This document shows positions 20,877 to 30,652 of a DNA stretch of 64,000 bases, piece after piece. Source of the stretch: Cystobasidiopsis lactophilus (lineage: Eukaryota > Basidiomycota > Agaricostilbomycetes > Agaricostilbales > Chionosphaeraceae); assembly GCA_001599975.1 (NCBI GenBank), contig BCIO01000005.1:1364001-1428000 (forward strand), in the 5' to 3' direction. Both the position numbers and the translations under genes were made by a program. Each line of letters begins with the position of its first letter. Position 1 is the first letter of the stretch. Below the pieces are notes generated by a model. The model did no database searches, was not told where the DNA came from, and worked only from the letters and a program-made list of their open reading frames with translations.

Positions 20877-22299
20877 TTACCTAAAGACGGCATCAAGAAA
20901 ATACTGGTTGGGAGTAGGGTGCAGCCTCACGGCTGGCAGTCCACGCCACACAGTTTTGATCCGAGAAGCATCAACTGAAAGGCAAAGCTTAGGTCAAGAA
21001 CATTGGGAGGTGAGATCATGACTACTGACCTGGATGTGTTGAGGTCCATTCAGGTTGCTCAGGCTCATTGCGGCTCTTGGCCATTCGCTGCCAGAACGCA
21101 ACGGCCTACACGCCAGATTCTGAGCCTCATTGATTGGGAGTCAGGATTACACTCACTTCGCGAGGATCATAGCAAGCCGCGGCCGCCAGCTCTGTGGCAA
21201 GTCTAATCAGTTAACGCAATTGACCTCTGTCAGAGCAAGGCAGCTCACTTAACCCGATGAGGTCAGCCTCGGTTTCCTGGACCCGAAAGCTTTTCAGGCC
21301 CATCAAATATCGCAGTGGGTATGCGCTAAGAAACAGGTCGCCGCCGATCGCAGCAGTCATCGCATTGAGAATAGGTTCGAAGACCATTGCCGAAAGTCGA
21401 TCGTATGAGTGCCCAGCCAATGTATGGGCCATCTCGTGGCCTAACAGAGCGGCCAGGCCGTCGTCATTGGCACAGACGTCCAGGATCCCAGTGAAAACGA
21501 CAATCTGGCCGGTGGGATAAGCGCTGGCGTTCACGATGGGACTATCGATCATAAACACTGGGGGCCTCATCGGTCATCGTCTGAAAGCTGACACTCTAAG
21601 GTCAAAGGGTCAGAGCTTACGCCTCCATTGGCAGTTTGTCGGCGTTTTGAGAGCCCCCGCGTACTCAGTGCTGGCAACGAGTCTCTTAATCACAGCCAGG
21701 GCCCGCTGGTACCGAGGGTCGTTCTTGGCCACAAGCCGTCCGCGATGCGGTACGACTGCCATTGCAAGCGCTTGCTCGCTAGCCTCGCGCACGATGGAAT
21801 GGGACACATTCACGAAGCGCACGCGCCCAGTGGGGCTGAGCTGGAGATGATCGACGTAGTAGGTGAAGACGTTGCCAAAGAGAGAAGTCGCCAGTATGTT
21901 TCTAGCGAATCTGATTTTGGCGGTAAAGTTGCGCCAGGAGCCTAGAAGGGAGTCGGCGGACGGAAGCCGAGAACTAGTTGACAGAATCCAATTGTATGCG
22001 ACCAAAGGAAAGCTCCAGGGGCCGGCGGAGGGAGTTTGGGCGTTCGTCCACAAAAGGCGAGTTGAGGACGACGTAGGGAAGCGCCATGAGACAGCTGCTG
22101 GAAGTTGGGCGGAAGTCGGAAGAGGCCGAGGGAAGGCACGCATCGGCATGCGCCAAGAGCCGGCGCTTGGCAGATTGCCTCGCATGGACAGTGGGCGGAA
22201 GGTGGGAGTCAAAGGAAGGCGCCGAGGACTGGCGAAGGCTGCACTTCTTAAAATGACCCCAAACATGTTGGTAGGAGTCGAGGAAAGAGATGCAAACAA
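20877..22299 (-). CDS. OMA1-like mitochondrial M48 metalloprotease, copy 2
   Basis: This is a paralogue of the preceding downstream gene with the same exon order. An Arg/Ser/Pro-rich N-terminus leads to FARNILATSLFGNVFTYYVD and LSPTGRVRFVNVS. The catalytic exon has PPVFMIDSPIVNASAYPTGQ, GHEMAHTLAGHSYDR (HExxH) and QETEADLIGLSE. The end is AVAFWQRMAKSRNEPEQPEW, STHPVDASRIKTVWRGLPAV and a tail stopping at 20877-20879 (FLDAVFR). The join from CQWR to PPVFMID needs a weak GC donor (AG then gcgtaa, about 21622) and an acceptor at GATGAG; a GT donor two bases later breaks the frame. The start is uncertain: 22299 or the ATG 33 bp inside it. The two copies differ at many positions, so the duplication is not recent. 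Confidence 0.75.
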
Positions 22300-22723
22300 G
22301 CAAAGAACATAGTATTACTCGGCCCGGCGACGCGAGGAAAGTCCACTGTAGGGCAAACGCCAATACAAAGGCAAATGGAAAGGCAGCGTTCTCTTATCGG
22401 ACTCAACACAAAAACAAGGTTCAAGGCCAAAGCGCTCCTACACGTCGCAAAGCTCGGCGCCGTCTTTCGAGAAAAACTGGGCGAGGCCCAACCGCTGTCG
22501 TCGGAGGCGATCCAAGCGTTCGAAGGGCACCTGGCGAGTTGCGAACGCATCCATTCTTCAGATCATAGCACCACAGATCCTTCCAGATAAACAGCAGGCA
22601 GAATATCAAGAGACAACGCGGACCAAGGTGAACTGGCTCGAATTCGAGCGCAGGTGGCGAAAACTTCCAACCCAAGGCTTTTGGTATTCCAATGAGGCTG
22701 TATACAATGCGGCACTAACGATG
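22300..22723. other. Intergenic, nothing recognised
   Basis: This lies between the SDR stop and the tentative start of OMA1-like copy 2, both on the minus strand. Open frames on both strands cover it, but none carries family motifs or splices into a neighbour. Confidence 0.45.
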
Positions 22724-24355
22724 TTATAAAATGGATGGTATGGCACATTTTGGGGGAAGATAAAGAGGGGCCAGCCCTTTAAAGCCTTCATTCTTTCTTG
22801 ACTGACGGTTGGCCTCGAGTGGCATGGTCCACATCCGCCACCTGTTCGCGGCCCATTGAGATCCTGTATCTCTGAGAGATGCAGTCAAAGGCAGACGAAC
22901 CCATCGCGCCAAGTCCAAGAACCAAGTCGGGCAGCCCTTCAAGAACCAGACGAAGCCGACGTAGTACGGCTTGCTGATGACTCGGCTTTCCTCGGCGTCC
23001 AAAGCGTGGATGATCTCTTTGGCTACGTCGTGCGCCGTCAAAGGAGGGGCGAGGAAGCGGTGGAAGGCCGAGGTAGGGCGAAGGAAGTCGAACATGCCGG
23101 TGCGAATCAGGCCGGGGCAGACCAAGGTGGTCCTAACGTTGGGCGCGTTGTATCTGTGAGTTTGAACTAGTCTTCCATAGCCCAATGATCTATGGGAGGG
23201 CTCAAGCTCACCGATGAACCAACTCGGCGGACACCGACTCGTGGAGGGATCGGGAAGCGGCCTTGGAGGCGCAGTAGTCGGACAGGCCAGGTGCGCTTAG
23301 ATCAGCTAAAACAGACGCCACGGTGACCTGTGGCGCGGCGAAACTTGGAATACGACATGGTATAAAGTGCGAGCACCACCCACCACATGGCCCGCGTTCT
23401 TGGCGATGAGCGAGGGCAGGAAGGCCTGCAAGATCCAATAGTGCGAGAAGAGGTTGACTCCAAATGTTCTGTGCATTCGCAGAGATGCAATAGAGAGCTT
23501 AAGAAGTGTCTCTAATGTGAGCGGTCAGACGCACAAGTTCAAGTCCTCCGGCTTGGTGTCAAGGATGGTGTTGGGCCGCACAACGCCAGCGTTGTTGACT
23601 ATGATAGTTGGCTCTCCGACCTGCTCGACCCATCAAGCGTCAGCAAAGAATATTGCTGGAGTGAAATGGTAGGCCCGAACCTCCTCCTTAATCTTCTTGG
23701 CCACTTGAAGCACTTGGTCTCGGTTGGAAACGTCGCATTGATAGTACTCCACGTCGCCTGTGCATGAGAAGGCGTGCCAAGATGAGAGACAGACTTCATC
23801 TTTGGGTAAGGGGCCCATCCTCACCCCCTCCATCGTCGTATTTCTGGATGTCGAGCACGACGACGGTGACATGCTTGACCATCAGCGTCTCTGCCAGCAC
23901 TCTGCCAACACCTTGTGCGCCTGTGCGGAAAGGTTTTCAACATGAATGAGCGAGCTGTCATTGCCAAGGTTGACGTCCTCGCACCTCCAGTAATGAGCAC
24001 AATCTGGTCCTCCCACTCGCAGCGATGTCCACCTAGCAGGCCTTTGAAGAAGCCGCGCTGCCAAGCTCGGTTGGTCCACACTCGGCTGGACCAAGGCAAG
24101 ACCCAAAGCGCCAAGGTGGCCAGGAAGTAGTAGCACGTCCAGAGGAACACGGTCGACTGAGAGTGGTAGCCCTGAGCCAAGGTGATCACTGGACACCACA
24201 TTGCGAAAGCTGGCGAGAGTCTGTGAATGCACCCACGGGACATCAGTCTGACAGCTGGTTGACAGGAGGGCTAGGAGGGCAATTCACATGGACAAGGAGG
24301 CCACTTTGACGAGCAGGTCCAGCGACAGGGCATCCCAAGTGTGTGATTGGACCAT
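22724..24355 (-). CDS. Membrane-anchored short-chain dehydrogenase (SDR16C/RDH10-like)
   Basis: After a short first exon (MVQSHTWDALSLDLL) a hydrophobic segment (WTCYYFLATLALWVLPW) anchors the protein. The Rossmann fold follows: IVLITGGAQGVGRVLAE (TGxxxGxG, complete only after splicing at about 23996), VVVLDIQKYDD for the second strand, EYYQCDVSNRDQV, PTIIVNNAGVVRP (NNAG), a Ser-containing TVASVLADLS strand and the catalytic YCASKAA (Tyr-x3-Lys). The tail has VCPGLIRTGMFDF and a second hydrophobic stretch (GFVWFLKGCPTWFLDLARW). The order and the two hydrophobic ends fit lipid- or retinol-type dehydrogenases of the SDR16C group on ER or lipid droplets; the substrate is unknown. The start at 24355 is 88 bp from the APS kinase start on the other strand. 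Confidence 0.85.
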
Positions 24356-24442
24356 GACTGCGAAGGGGTATATGGGTGTCGCCGAGCCAGTCGAAGAGGT
24401 GCTTGTTCTGACCTTGACGACCGAAATCAACGGAACTCGAAA
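24356..24442. promoter_or_regulatory. Short bidirectional promoter region, SDR / APS kinase
   Basis: Only 87 bp separate the divergent start codons, so both promoters and 5' leaders must overlap each other or reach into the neighbouring gene. No clear TATA box or CACGTG was noticed in the gap. Confidence 0.6.
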
Positions 24443-25306
24443 ATGAGCAACATCACTTGGCAGTAGGCTTGCTTGCTCCACTATAGCTCTGCGTCACATT
24501 GCACGGTGCTCACTGCGTCGCACACACCTACAGCGCGTCCAACATCACGGAGGAGGAGCGCCAAAAATTGACGGGCCAAAAAGGCGCGACGCTCTGGCTC
24601 ACTGGCCTGTCGGCGTCTGGCAAGAGCACGATCGGCGTGGCTTTGGAGGCCGCCTTGCTGCAGCTCGGGCACCGCGCGTTCAGGCTCGACGGGGACAACA
24701 TCCGGTTTGGCTTGAACAAGGACTTGGGCTTCTCGGAGAAGGACCGCAATGAGAACATCCGCCGCATCGGAGAGGTCAGCCTCAAGCCCTTTACACAAAG
24801 CTATGATGTTGTCAGAGCTGAAGTGCGATGGGTTGATGACAGGTCTCCAAGCTGTTCGCCTCCAGCTGCACCATCGCCATCACCGCCTTCATCTCCCCTT
24901 ATGTCGCAGACCGGGACGCCGCCAGGGCCATCCACGACGCTGCTGGCTTGCCTTTCATCGAAGTGAGCGCGAGCGCCTACCTTATTCCGCCATTTGGCTG
25001 AATTGAATCTTGACCGGCTCTCACAGGTGTTTGTGGATGCGCCGCTCGAGGAAGTCGAGAAGCGCGACCCTAAAGGCTTGTACAAGAAGGCAAGAGCAGG
25101 CGAGATCCCCAGTCAGTTTGTGCACCCCGAACTCTGCAAAGTCAACAAGCTGACTTCTTTTGGGGGTCCTGACAGACTTCACCGGCATTTCCGCCCCGTA
25201 CGAAGCGCCGCCGAAGCCCGAGGTGCACATCAAGACGAACGAGCTGAGCGTGGACGACAGCGTCAAGCTGCTTGTCGACTACCTCCAGAAGCAAAAGTTC
25301 ATTTAA
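24443..25306 (+). CDS. MET14: Adenylylsulfate (APS) kinase
   Basis: The start at 24443 gives [19 protein letters not shown] after splicing a 70-nt-scale intron (donor gtaggc about 24463, acceptor CTACAG), closely matching the NITWH start of fungal APS kinases. The P-loop is [12 protein letters not shown], then [20 protein letters not shown] and [10 protein letters not shown]. Later exons give [50 protein letters not shown] and [12 protein letters not shown]. It ends [10 protein letters not shown], stop 25304-25306. The enzyme phosphorylates APS to PAPS in sulfate assimilation, upstream of sulfite and cysteine synthesis. Length is about 205 residues, normal for the family. Four introns all keep frame, so it looks whole. 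Confidence 0.95.
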
Positions 25307-25474
25307 ACCTCAGCGCGCGCGAGCACCACCTTCTGATTGCATCTGCTTTTAAAACTGTCCACAATTAGAGCCTAGCATTCTCGTGTTTGCTATAACATAT
25401 CCCAGACCTTGAGCTGGCACCCACAGCGAGCGCGGACGGGGTGAACGCATCTTGAGCTGCCACCACGAGCAATA

Positions 25475-26670
25475 ATGACCAATTACCTCGCTGTTGATTC
25501 GACCGAGGGCTTCCAGGCCGAGCTGTCCAAGGACCTGAACCGCATCTCCGTGCTCAACTTCAGGGCTGACTGGGCCGAGCCATGCAAGACCATGTCCGTT
25601 CTTTGCCTCTGCACCTGTCATCAACACAAATTTTGATGTTTTGCGGCCGAATGGACAGGGATGCGGTGGCCAAGGAGCTGGCGACGAGATACCCGGCTGT
25701 GCTCTTCTTGGAGGTGCGTGGTGCCTCACACTGACAGCCAGAGTACCGGGGCTGAGGCATGGGCCATCATCGCACAGATTGAGGCGGAAGCATTGCCCGA
25801 CATTTCAGAGTCGTTCGACATCGAATCCGTCCCTCACTTTATCATCCTCAAGGTGCGTCTGATGCCTCACCATTAGCTGGGTCGACGGCCTTGCTAAGGG
25901 ACGACGTCGGGTTCGCACAGGGCCACACGCTGCTCGACCAACTTTCTGGGGCCAACGCTTCCGCTCTGACTAAGGCAGTCGAGAAGCACGCCGCCGCCAA
26001 GCCAGGTTTGTAGTTTTGGCTACTCTAGACGTCCTAGGCGTCGTCTTACGGCCATTGGTCGCTGCAAACAGTTACGCAAGCGCTGAGCACCACCAACAAG
26101 GCTCCAGCCCGGGGGCCCAACGGCACCGCTGCGACGCAGGAAGACTCAGACGAGGAGGACGAAGAGGACGAGTCGGAGTTTGCGCAGGAGCCGGCGCCGG
26201 AGAACGAGACGGCGGAGGAGCTGAACGCGCGCTGCTTGAAGATCATGCAGTCCAGCCCGATCCTCCTGTTCATGAAGGGCAACCCGGCCGTGCCCCGCTG
26301 CGGCTTCTCCAGGCAGACGGTGTCCATCTTGCGGGACGAGGGGCTGGACTTCAAGACGTTTGATATCCTCAAGGATGAGTCAGCCAGGCAGCGTTCGTCC
26401 AACTTTCCCTTACCTTCATCAATTCTGTGTTCTTGGACTGATAAAGGCACTGGTTTTCGGAACAGAATTGAAAGTGATTAACGAATGGCCGACTTTCCCG
26501 CAGCTCGTCATCAACGGCGAGTTTGTCGGCGGGCTGGACGTGCTCAAGGAAATGTAGGCGAAGCGCTACCCTTCTTCACAAGGAAGCTCCATGCTGATTG
26601 TAGCTGCGATGTCATTGCCTACAGGATCGCATCGGGAGAGTTCAAGGATATGACGGCTGGCCTTCGATGA
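25475..26670 (+). CDS. GRX4: Grx3/Grx4-type monothiol glutaredoxin
   Basis: An N-terminal thioredoxin-like domain starts [20 protein letters not shown] and carries [12 protein letters not shown], with the usual second Cys of the thioredoxin site missing, as in Grx3/4. It continues [40 protein letters not shown]. An acidic linker ([12 protein letters not shown]) leads to the glutaredoxin domain: [20 protein letters not shown] with the CGFS site that holds a bridging Fe-S cluster with glutathione. Then [20 protein letters not shown] (spliced with donor gttcgt about 26395 and acceptor GAACAG), [17 protein letters not shown] and a short last exon ending DMTAGLR. These proteins deliver iron and control iron-responsive regulators. 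The spelling GRX4 rather than GRX3 is arbitrary. Confidence 0.93.
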
Positions 26671-27085
26671 TTATCAGCGCGCCAGTCTCTCTCTTTCCAA
26701 CCTTGTATGGCTGACCTTCGTAGCCGGTGGACTTGACAAATACCCTCATGTACCATTCAATGACCAACCCTTGACCCTTGTCACTATGTCCACTTTTGAA
26801 GTTTCGAGCGCCATGCGAGGAATGGTGGCAAAAAAGTTCGATTCCAAACCAGCGAGTGAGATGCCCCCTTCTAAGCCCAGCTACAAGAGACTGCACCACC
26901 CTCGATAAAATCGTATAACAACCAGTGTTAAGCCCCTTCAAATACAAAAAGACCCCACCTCCATCTATGAGTCTTGGGGCGGCCCAACTTGCTCTCAGAG
27001 CGGCCTCCGTTCCTTTTTTGTCTAAAGTGTCCGTTTGAATTGACCAGAGAAGAGAATTTTTGGTGTGTTGAGGTGAGAGGCTGAA
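26671..27085. other. Convergent intergenic region
   Basis: This is the space between the stops of the glutaredoxin and the RlpA-like protein. No exon was recognised; it should hold two 3' UTRs. Confidence 0.5.
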
Positions 27086-28579
27086 TCAGTCGGTGAAGCC
27101 CCAGGTGATGCTTAACACGCCAGCATCTTCGGAACCCAGAGCGTCAAAGGCGCCGGTGGACAGGTCGATGTGCGAGTTGTCCGTGCATGAAGGGCACTGT
27201 TGTGCAGACAGATGAGTCTGGCCCGGCTTTACAAAAGAGAAAAAGGGAAGGCGGGCGAACCTCATCAGCCACGGTGGCGGTGATGGACACGCCAGCCTCG
27301 TTGGTGATCAAGACCGTCTTTCCGCAGTTGCTACCAGAGCCGTAAAGATCTGTGGCCCACAAGATGGCGAAAGGCTAAGCAAATCGTTGCACGACCTTAA
27401 GTGGGAGGTGACCCACCGGTGTAAAGAGCGACGACCTTCTCGCTATCTTGGCTCACTGAACCACAAGCGCCGGCCACACCGTTCTGCAAGTAGAAGCTAA
27501 ATCGATGGTGGATCACGATCAGCGTCCAAAGAAACAAGTCCGTGTGAAAGGAGAGACTCACGTAGCTTCGCCCTGGTAGGTCTTTCCAGAGATGGAGCCG
27601 GAAGCCGACCCAGATGCGGCCGCAGCGCTACCAGTGGCCGTGCCAGTCGGTAAGACGTCAGCTGCGTGGAACCTATCAGTGATTGATCCCCGGGTTCAAG
27701 GTAATGAGGACAACGCACTGGCCGTGGTGTCATCAGTTCCGTCATCTTCCTCGCAATCGCAATCATCATCGGTCGAGTCTGAAGTGTCCGTGGCGGTGGG
27801 AGCGTAGGCATCCGTCGCGGTCCCATAATCGCCAGTGGCGCCGTAGTCCTGAGTCGCGCCGTAATCCTGAGTCGCGCCGTAATCCTGGGTGGCAGCAGGC
27901 GAGTTGGCTTGTGTGTGCTTCGTGGCTGCTTTGGTGTCTTTAGCAGTGCGAGGAGAAGCAGTCGTGGTGGCCGCCTTGGTGGGAGTGTTGTGCTGGCGAG
28001 TGCGAGTGTGAGTCGGCGAAGGCGAAGTCTCCGTGACATCTGCGCTTGAAGAACTGGCATCGCTTGTTTCCTTTCCACCGTGATGGCTGCCTGTAGCTTG
28101 CAAGATGCGAGTGTCGGGCGAGCTATCCACCACTTCGGTCTCAGACGCGACCGCATGAAAGGTGGCGGTCTCTACAGAAGTGGGTGCTTCTGCAGAGCTT
28201 TCGGACGCGATTTCATGACGCTTATTGACGACCAAAGCGGGAGGAGCTTCTTCACGGTTGGTGGTCACTGCGCAGCACCCCAATCAATTTAGGGCGCCTT
28301 CGAGGCAACACGATCGAAGGAAAGCCTACAGCCGACGATGTGGGCTCCAACAGCAGCTACATGCACGGCGCCCTGTTGAGGCTGCATCGCGCGCCTGTGC
28401 ACTTTCCTTTTGAGAGCGCGCTTCCTCGAGTGGGGCTTGGCGAATTGGTGATTCTCTCGCTCAGCGAGCAATCTTTTCGGTCCGTCCACGGCTCGTCGAG
28501 AGCGCGATAGAACGGACGTGGTTTGGCCATTGACAGACAGCAAAAGGAGGCCAAAGAGAAACAAAGTCGAAGAGAACAT
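27086..28579 (-). CDS. Secreted RlpA-like double-psi beta-barrel protein, Ser/Thr-rich
   Basis: A signal peptide (MFSSTLFLFGLLLLSVNG) is followed by a basic region with possible dibasic cleavage sites (SRSRRAVDGPKRLL, HSRKRALKRKVHRR). A long Ser/Thr/Glu-rich stretch contains four copies of a six-residue repeat (ATQDYG type), and the C-terminal barrel is GKTYQGEAT, FYLQNGVAGACGSVSQDSEK, VVALYTDLYGSGSNCGKTVL, ATVADECPSCTDNSHIDLST, GAFDALGSEDAGVLSITWGF. The CPSC-DNSHIDL block is the typical expansin-like/RlpA fungal core (DPBB fold). Such proteins are secreted and bind or loosen cell-wall polysaccharide, or act as small effectors; no catalytic claim is made. The exon join after AVGAHIVG uses donor gtaggc near 28342. 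It is head-to-head with the next gene, which carries the same fold. Confidence 0.85.
27818..27892. repeat. 18-bp coding tandem repeat (about 4 units)
   Basis: Units of the form cgccgtaatcctgagtcg follow one another on the plus strand from about 27839 to 27892, with a degenerate unit before them. On the minus strand they encode ATQDYG, ATQDYG, ATQDYG and TGDYG. Since 18 is a multiple of three, copy-number changes would keep the frame and lengthen or shorten the secreted protein's linker. Confidence 0.8.
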
Positions 28580-29094
28580 TTTATGCAGAAATTGAAAGAG
28601 ACCAGCTGGACCGAGGCCGTCAGAAGACGCGTCAAATCCAGTGTACTGCCTCTGCTCACCTCTTGGAGGAAATGAAAAGACAGAAGAAAGAGAGAAAGCA
28701 GTCGCAGATGAGGAACAACGAGTTGGATGTGGACCAACAGCTGCGAGCAGGCGCGCCGCAGTGCGCCGGTGGCAAATCGCGCCCCAAAACAGCAAAAGAG
28801 GGCTCTCGACCTCGTCCGTCCATCAAACCTTTACTGCAGTTGCTTGACCCTGTTTCGAACATGACTGGGTTGTGCGTATGGACTTGCAAGGGAACCTGTC
28901 CCTTTGAGGGCCGGCAAAATCGAGGCTGGAAGGCGTCCGCCATGTCCACGAACACCTCCACGGCACCCACTCGATGACCCTCTGGCCGTTTCAGACGGCT
29001 CTGGGTACCCTCGGTGTCAACCAGGGTTGTCCTGCACGTCCGCATTTGCCCTCGTCTCCTCTCACTGGTTGAGAGGTTGCCCCCTTTTCCGACA
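28580..29094. promoter_or_regulatory. Divergent promoter region of two RlpA-like genes
   Basis: The 515 bp between the start codons should carry promoters for both secreted proteins. Open frames cross it, but none shows family motifs. A shared promoter would allow both genes to be expressed together; this is inference from geometry only. Confidence 0.5.
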
Positions 29095-30545
29095 ATGGTC
29101 CTTCCTTGCATCTTTTGGGCTTTCGGTTTCTCTGTCTCTGTGACCTTGGCGAAGCCTGTTCCTGCACTCGTGCCATTCCAAGATGGTACGTCTTCTGCCT
29201 TCTACTCACGCTCCCACTGACCTGGCTTGGCTACACACGCTCTAGTTTCCGCACAAGCTCGCTGGACCTTTCAGAATGGCACTGCAGGTGTGTTCTATTC
29301 GGTTTCTATGATTGCCACGAACGGCTGTCAGAATACAGATTTGAAATAGGTGCCTGTGGAACGATTCATGCGGACACCGACTTCATCCTCGACCTCAATC
29401 TGGGACTCTGGGGCACTCCCGGCGAGGTCTCTCCCCACTGCGGTCAGACGGTCAGCGTGGTTGTGAGTGTCCCTGAGTCCAACTTCGGACGGAGTGTTGG
29501 GAGCGAAACTGACATCCGAAGCCATCAGAACAAAGTCACTAATGCATCGGTCGTAGCCACTGTTGCTGATCTTTGCCTTGGCAAGTCCTGTGGAAAATCG
29601 CCGTACAATCTGGTTCTCTCGGTTGCCGCTTTCTCCGCTCTGGCTGACAACGATCTCGATGTCGGTGTTATCGACGTCCTGTGGCACTTCTCCAACGACA
29701 CGAACGTCGGTCCTCCAATTCCTGGATTCATGCGACCTTCGATGATGCTACCACCGGCCCTTCCTCCTACCGTCACCGCGGAGGTCAAGCCGACTTCAAC
29801 TTCCAAAGCAGCTTCCAGCAAGCCCAAGTCCAAGGCCACGCCCACCACGACCTCGACGAGCACGAGCACGACTACTACGCCGACTTCGACGACAAAGGAA
29901 GAGGTGGCTGTGGTTGCCGAACCGACCACTATCGCCTCTACGTCCACGGCAAGGGCAGCGGAGGTCAAGGCTCCCAAACCGCACAAGACCAAGACTCCCA
30001 GCCCTACCCCTACCATTGAAGCACCTCCTCCCACCACGACTTCACCAGAAAACCCGCCGGACGAGTTCACCACCTCGTCATCATCGTCCAGCGAAGTCGC
30101 GGTCGAGTCTCATGGCTCATCAAGCTCGAGGGCCGAGACCGAAGGAAGCGTCACATGGTACACCCAAGACGGAAACTATGGTGGGTGACTCGGCTGGCTC
30201 CAGCTGATTCCAAGTTTGACACCGACCTTGGCCTAACAGGTGCTTGCGGTGACAAAGTCGGCGACGACAGCTTTGTCTGCGCTCTTGGATGGGACCTCTA
30301 CGATGGAGGCAGCAACTGTGGCCGCCAGATCACGGTTCAGAGAGGCTCAAAGAGAATTCAAGTCACGGTCAAAGATGCCTGGTAAGTTCCTTAGCTCTTG
30401 TTCCTTCGTTTAAATAGACGCCTGATTGCCTGTGATCGCCAGCGACGCTTGCAAAGGCCGTCACATCGATCTTTCTGTTGCGGCCTTCGATGCGCTGGGT
30501 GACCCCAATGACGGGGTGCTGGCTGTGAACTGGTGGTACAACTAG
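29095..30545 (+). CDS. Secreted protein with two RlpA-like double-psi barrels and a Ser/Thr/Pro linker
   Basis: A signal peptide (MVLPCIFWAFGFSVSVTLA) is followed by a first barrel: ARWTFQNGTAGACGTIHADT, DLNLGLWG, PHCGQTVSVV, TVADLCLGKSCGKSPYNLVL, SVAAFSALAD and VGVIDVLWHF. A long linker rich in Ser, Thr, Pro and Lys (about residues 150-310) leads to a second barrel: SVTWYTQDGN, ACGDKVGDDSFVCALGWDLY, DGGSNCGRQITVQRG, VTVKDACDACKGRHIDLSVA, AFDALGDPNDGVLAVNWWYN. Each barrel keeps the paired Cys and the DLS/AFD core, though DLS in barrel 1 reads VLS. One splice (between VSVV and the TVADL strand, donor about 29465) is uncertain. Two copies of this fold in one fungal secreted protein are uncommon in what I know. 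The stop TAG is at 30543-30545. Confidence 0.82.
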
Positions 30546-30652
30546 GGCGGCTGGTGGAGGGCGTCGGTGTTCTGTCGGGCCAGGTCTTTCGTCTAGAAAA
30601 GGGTTTCGTTTGTGCATCATCGAAAGGAGTACAAGTACAAGGCGGGTCCTGA

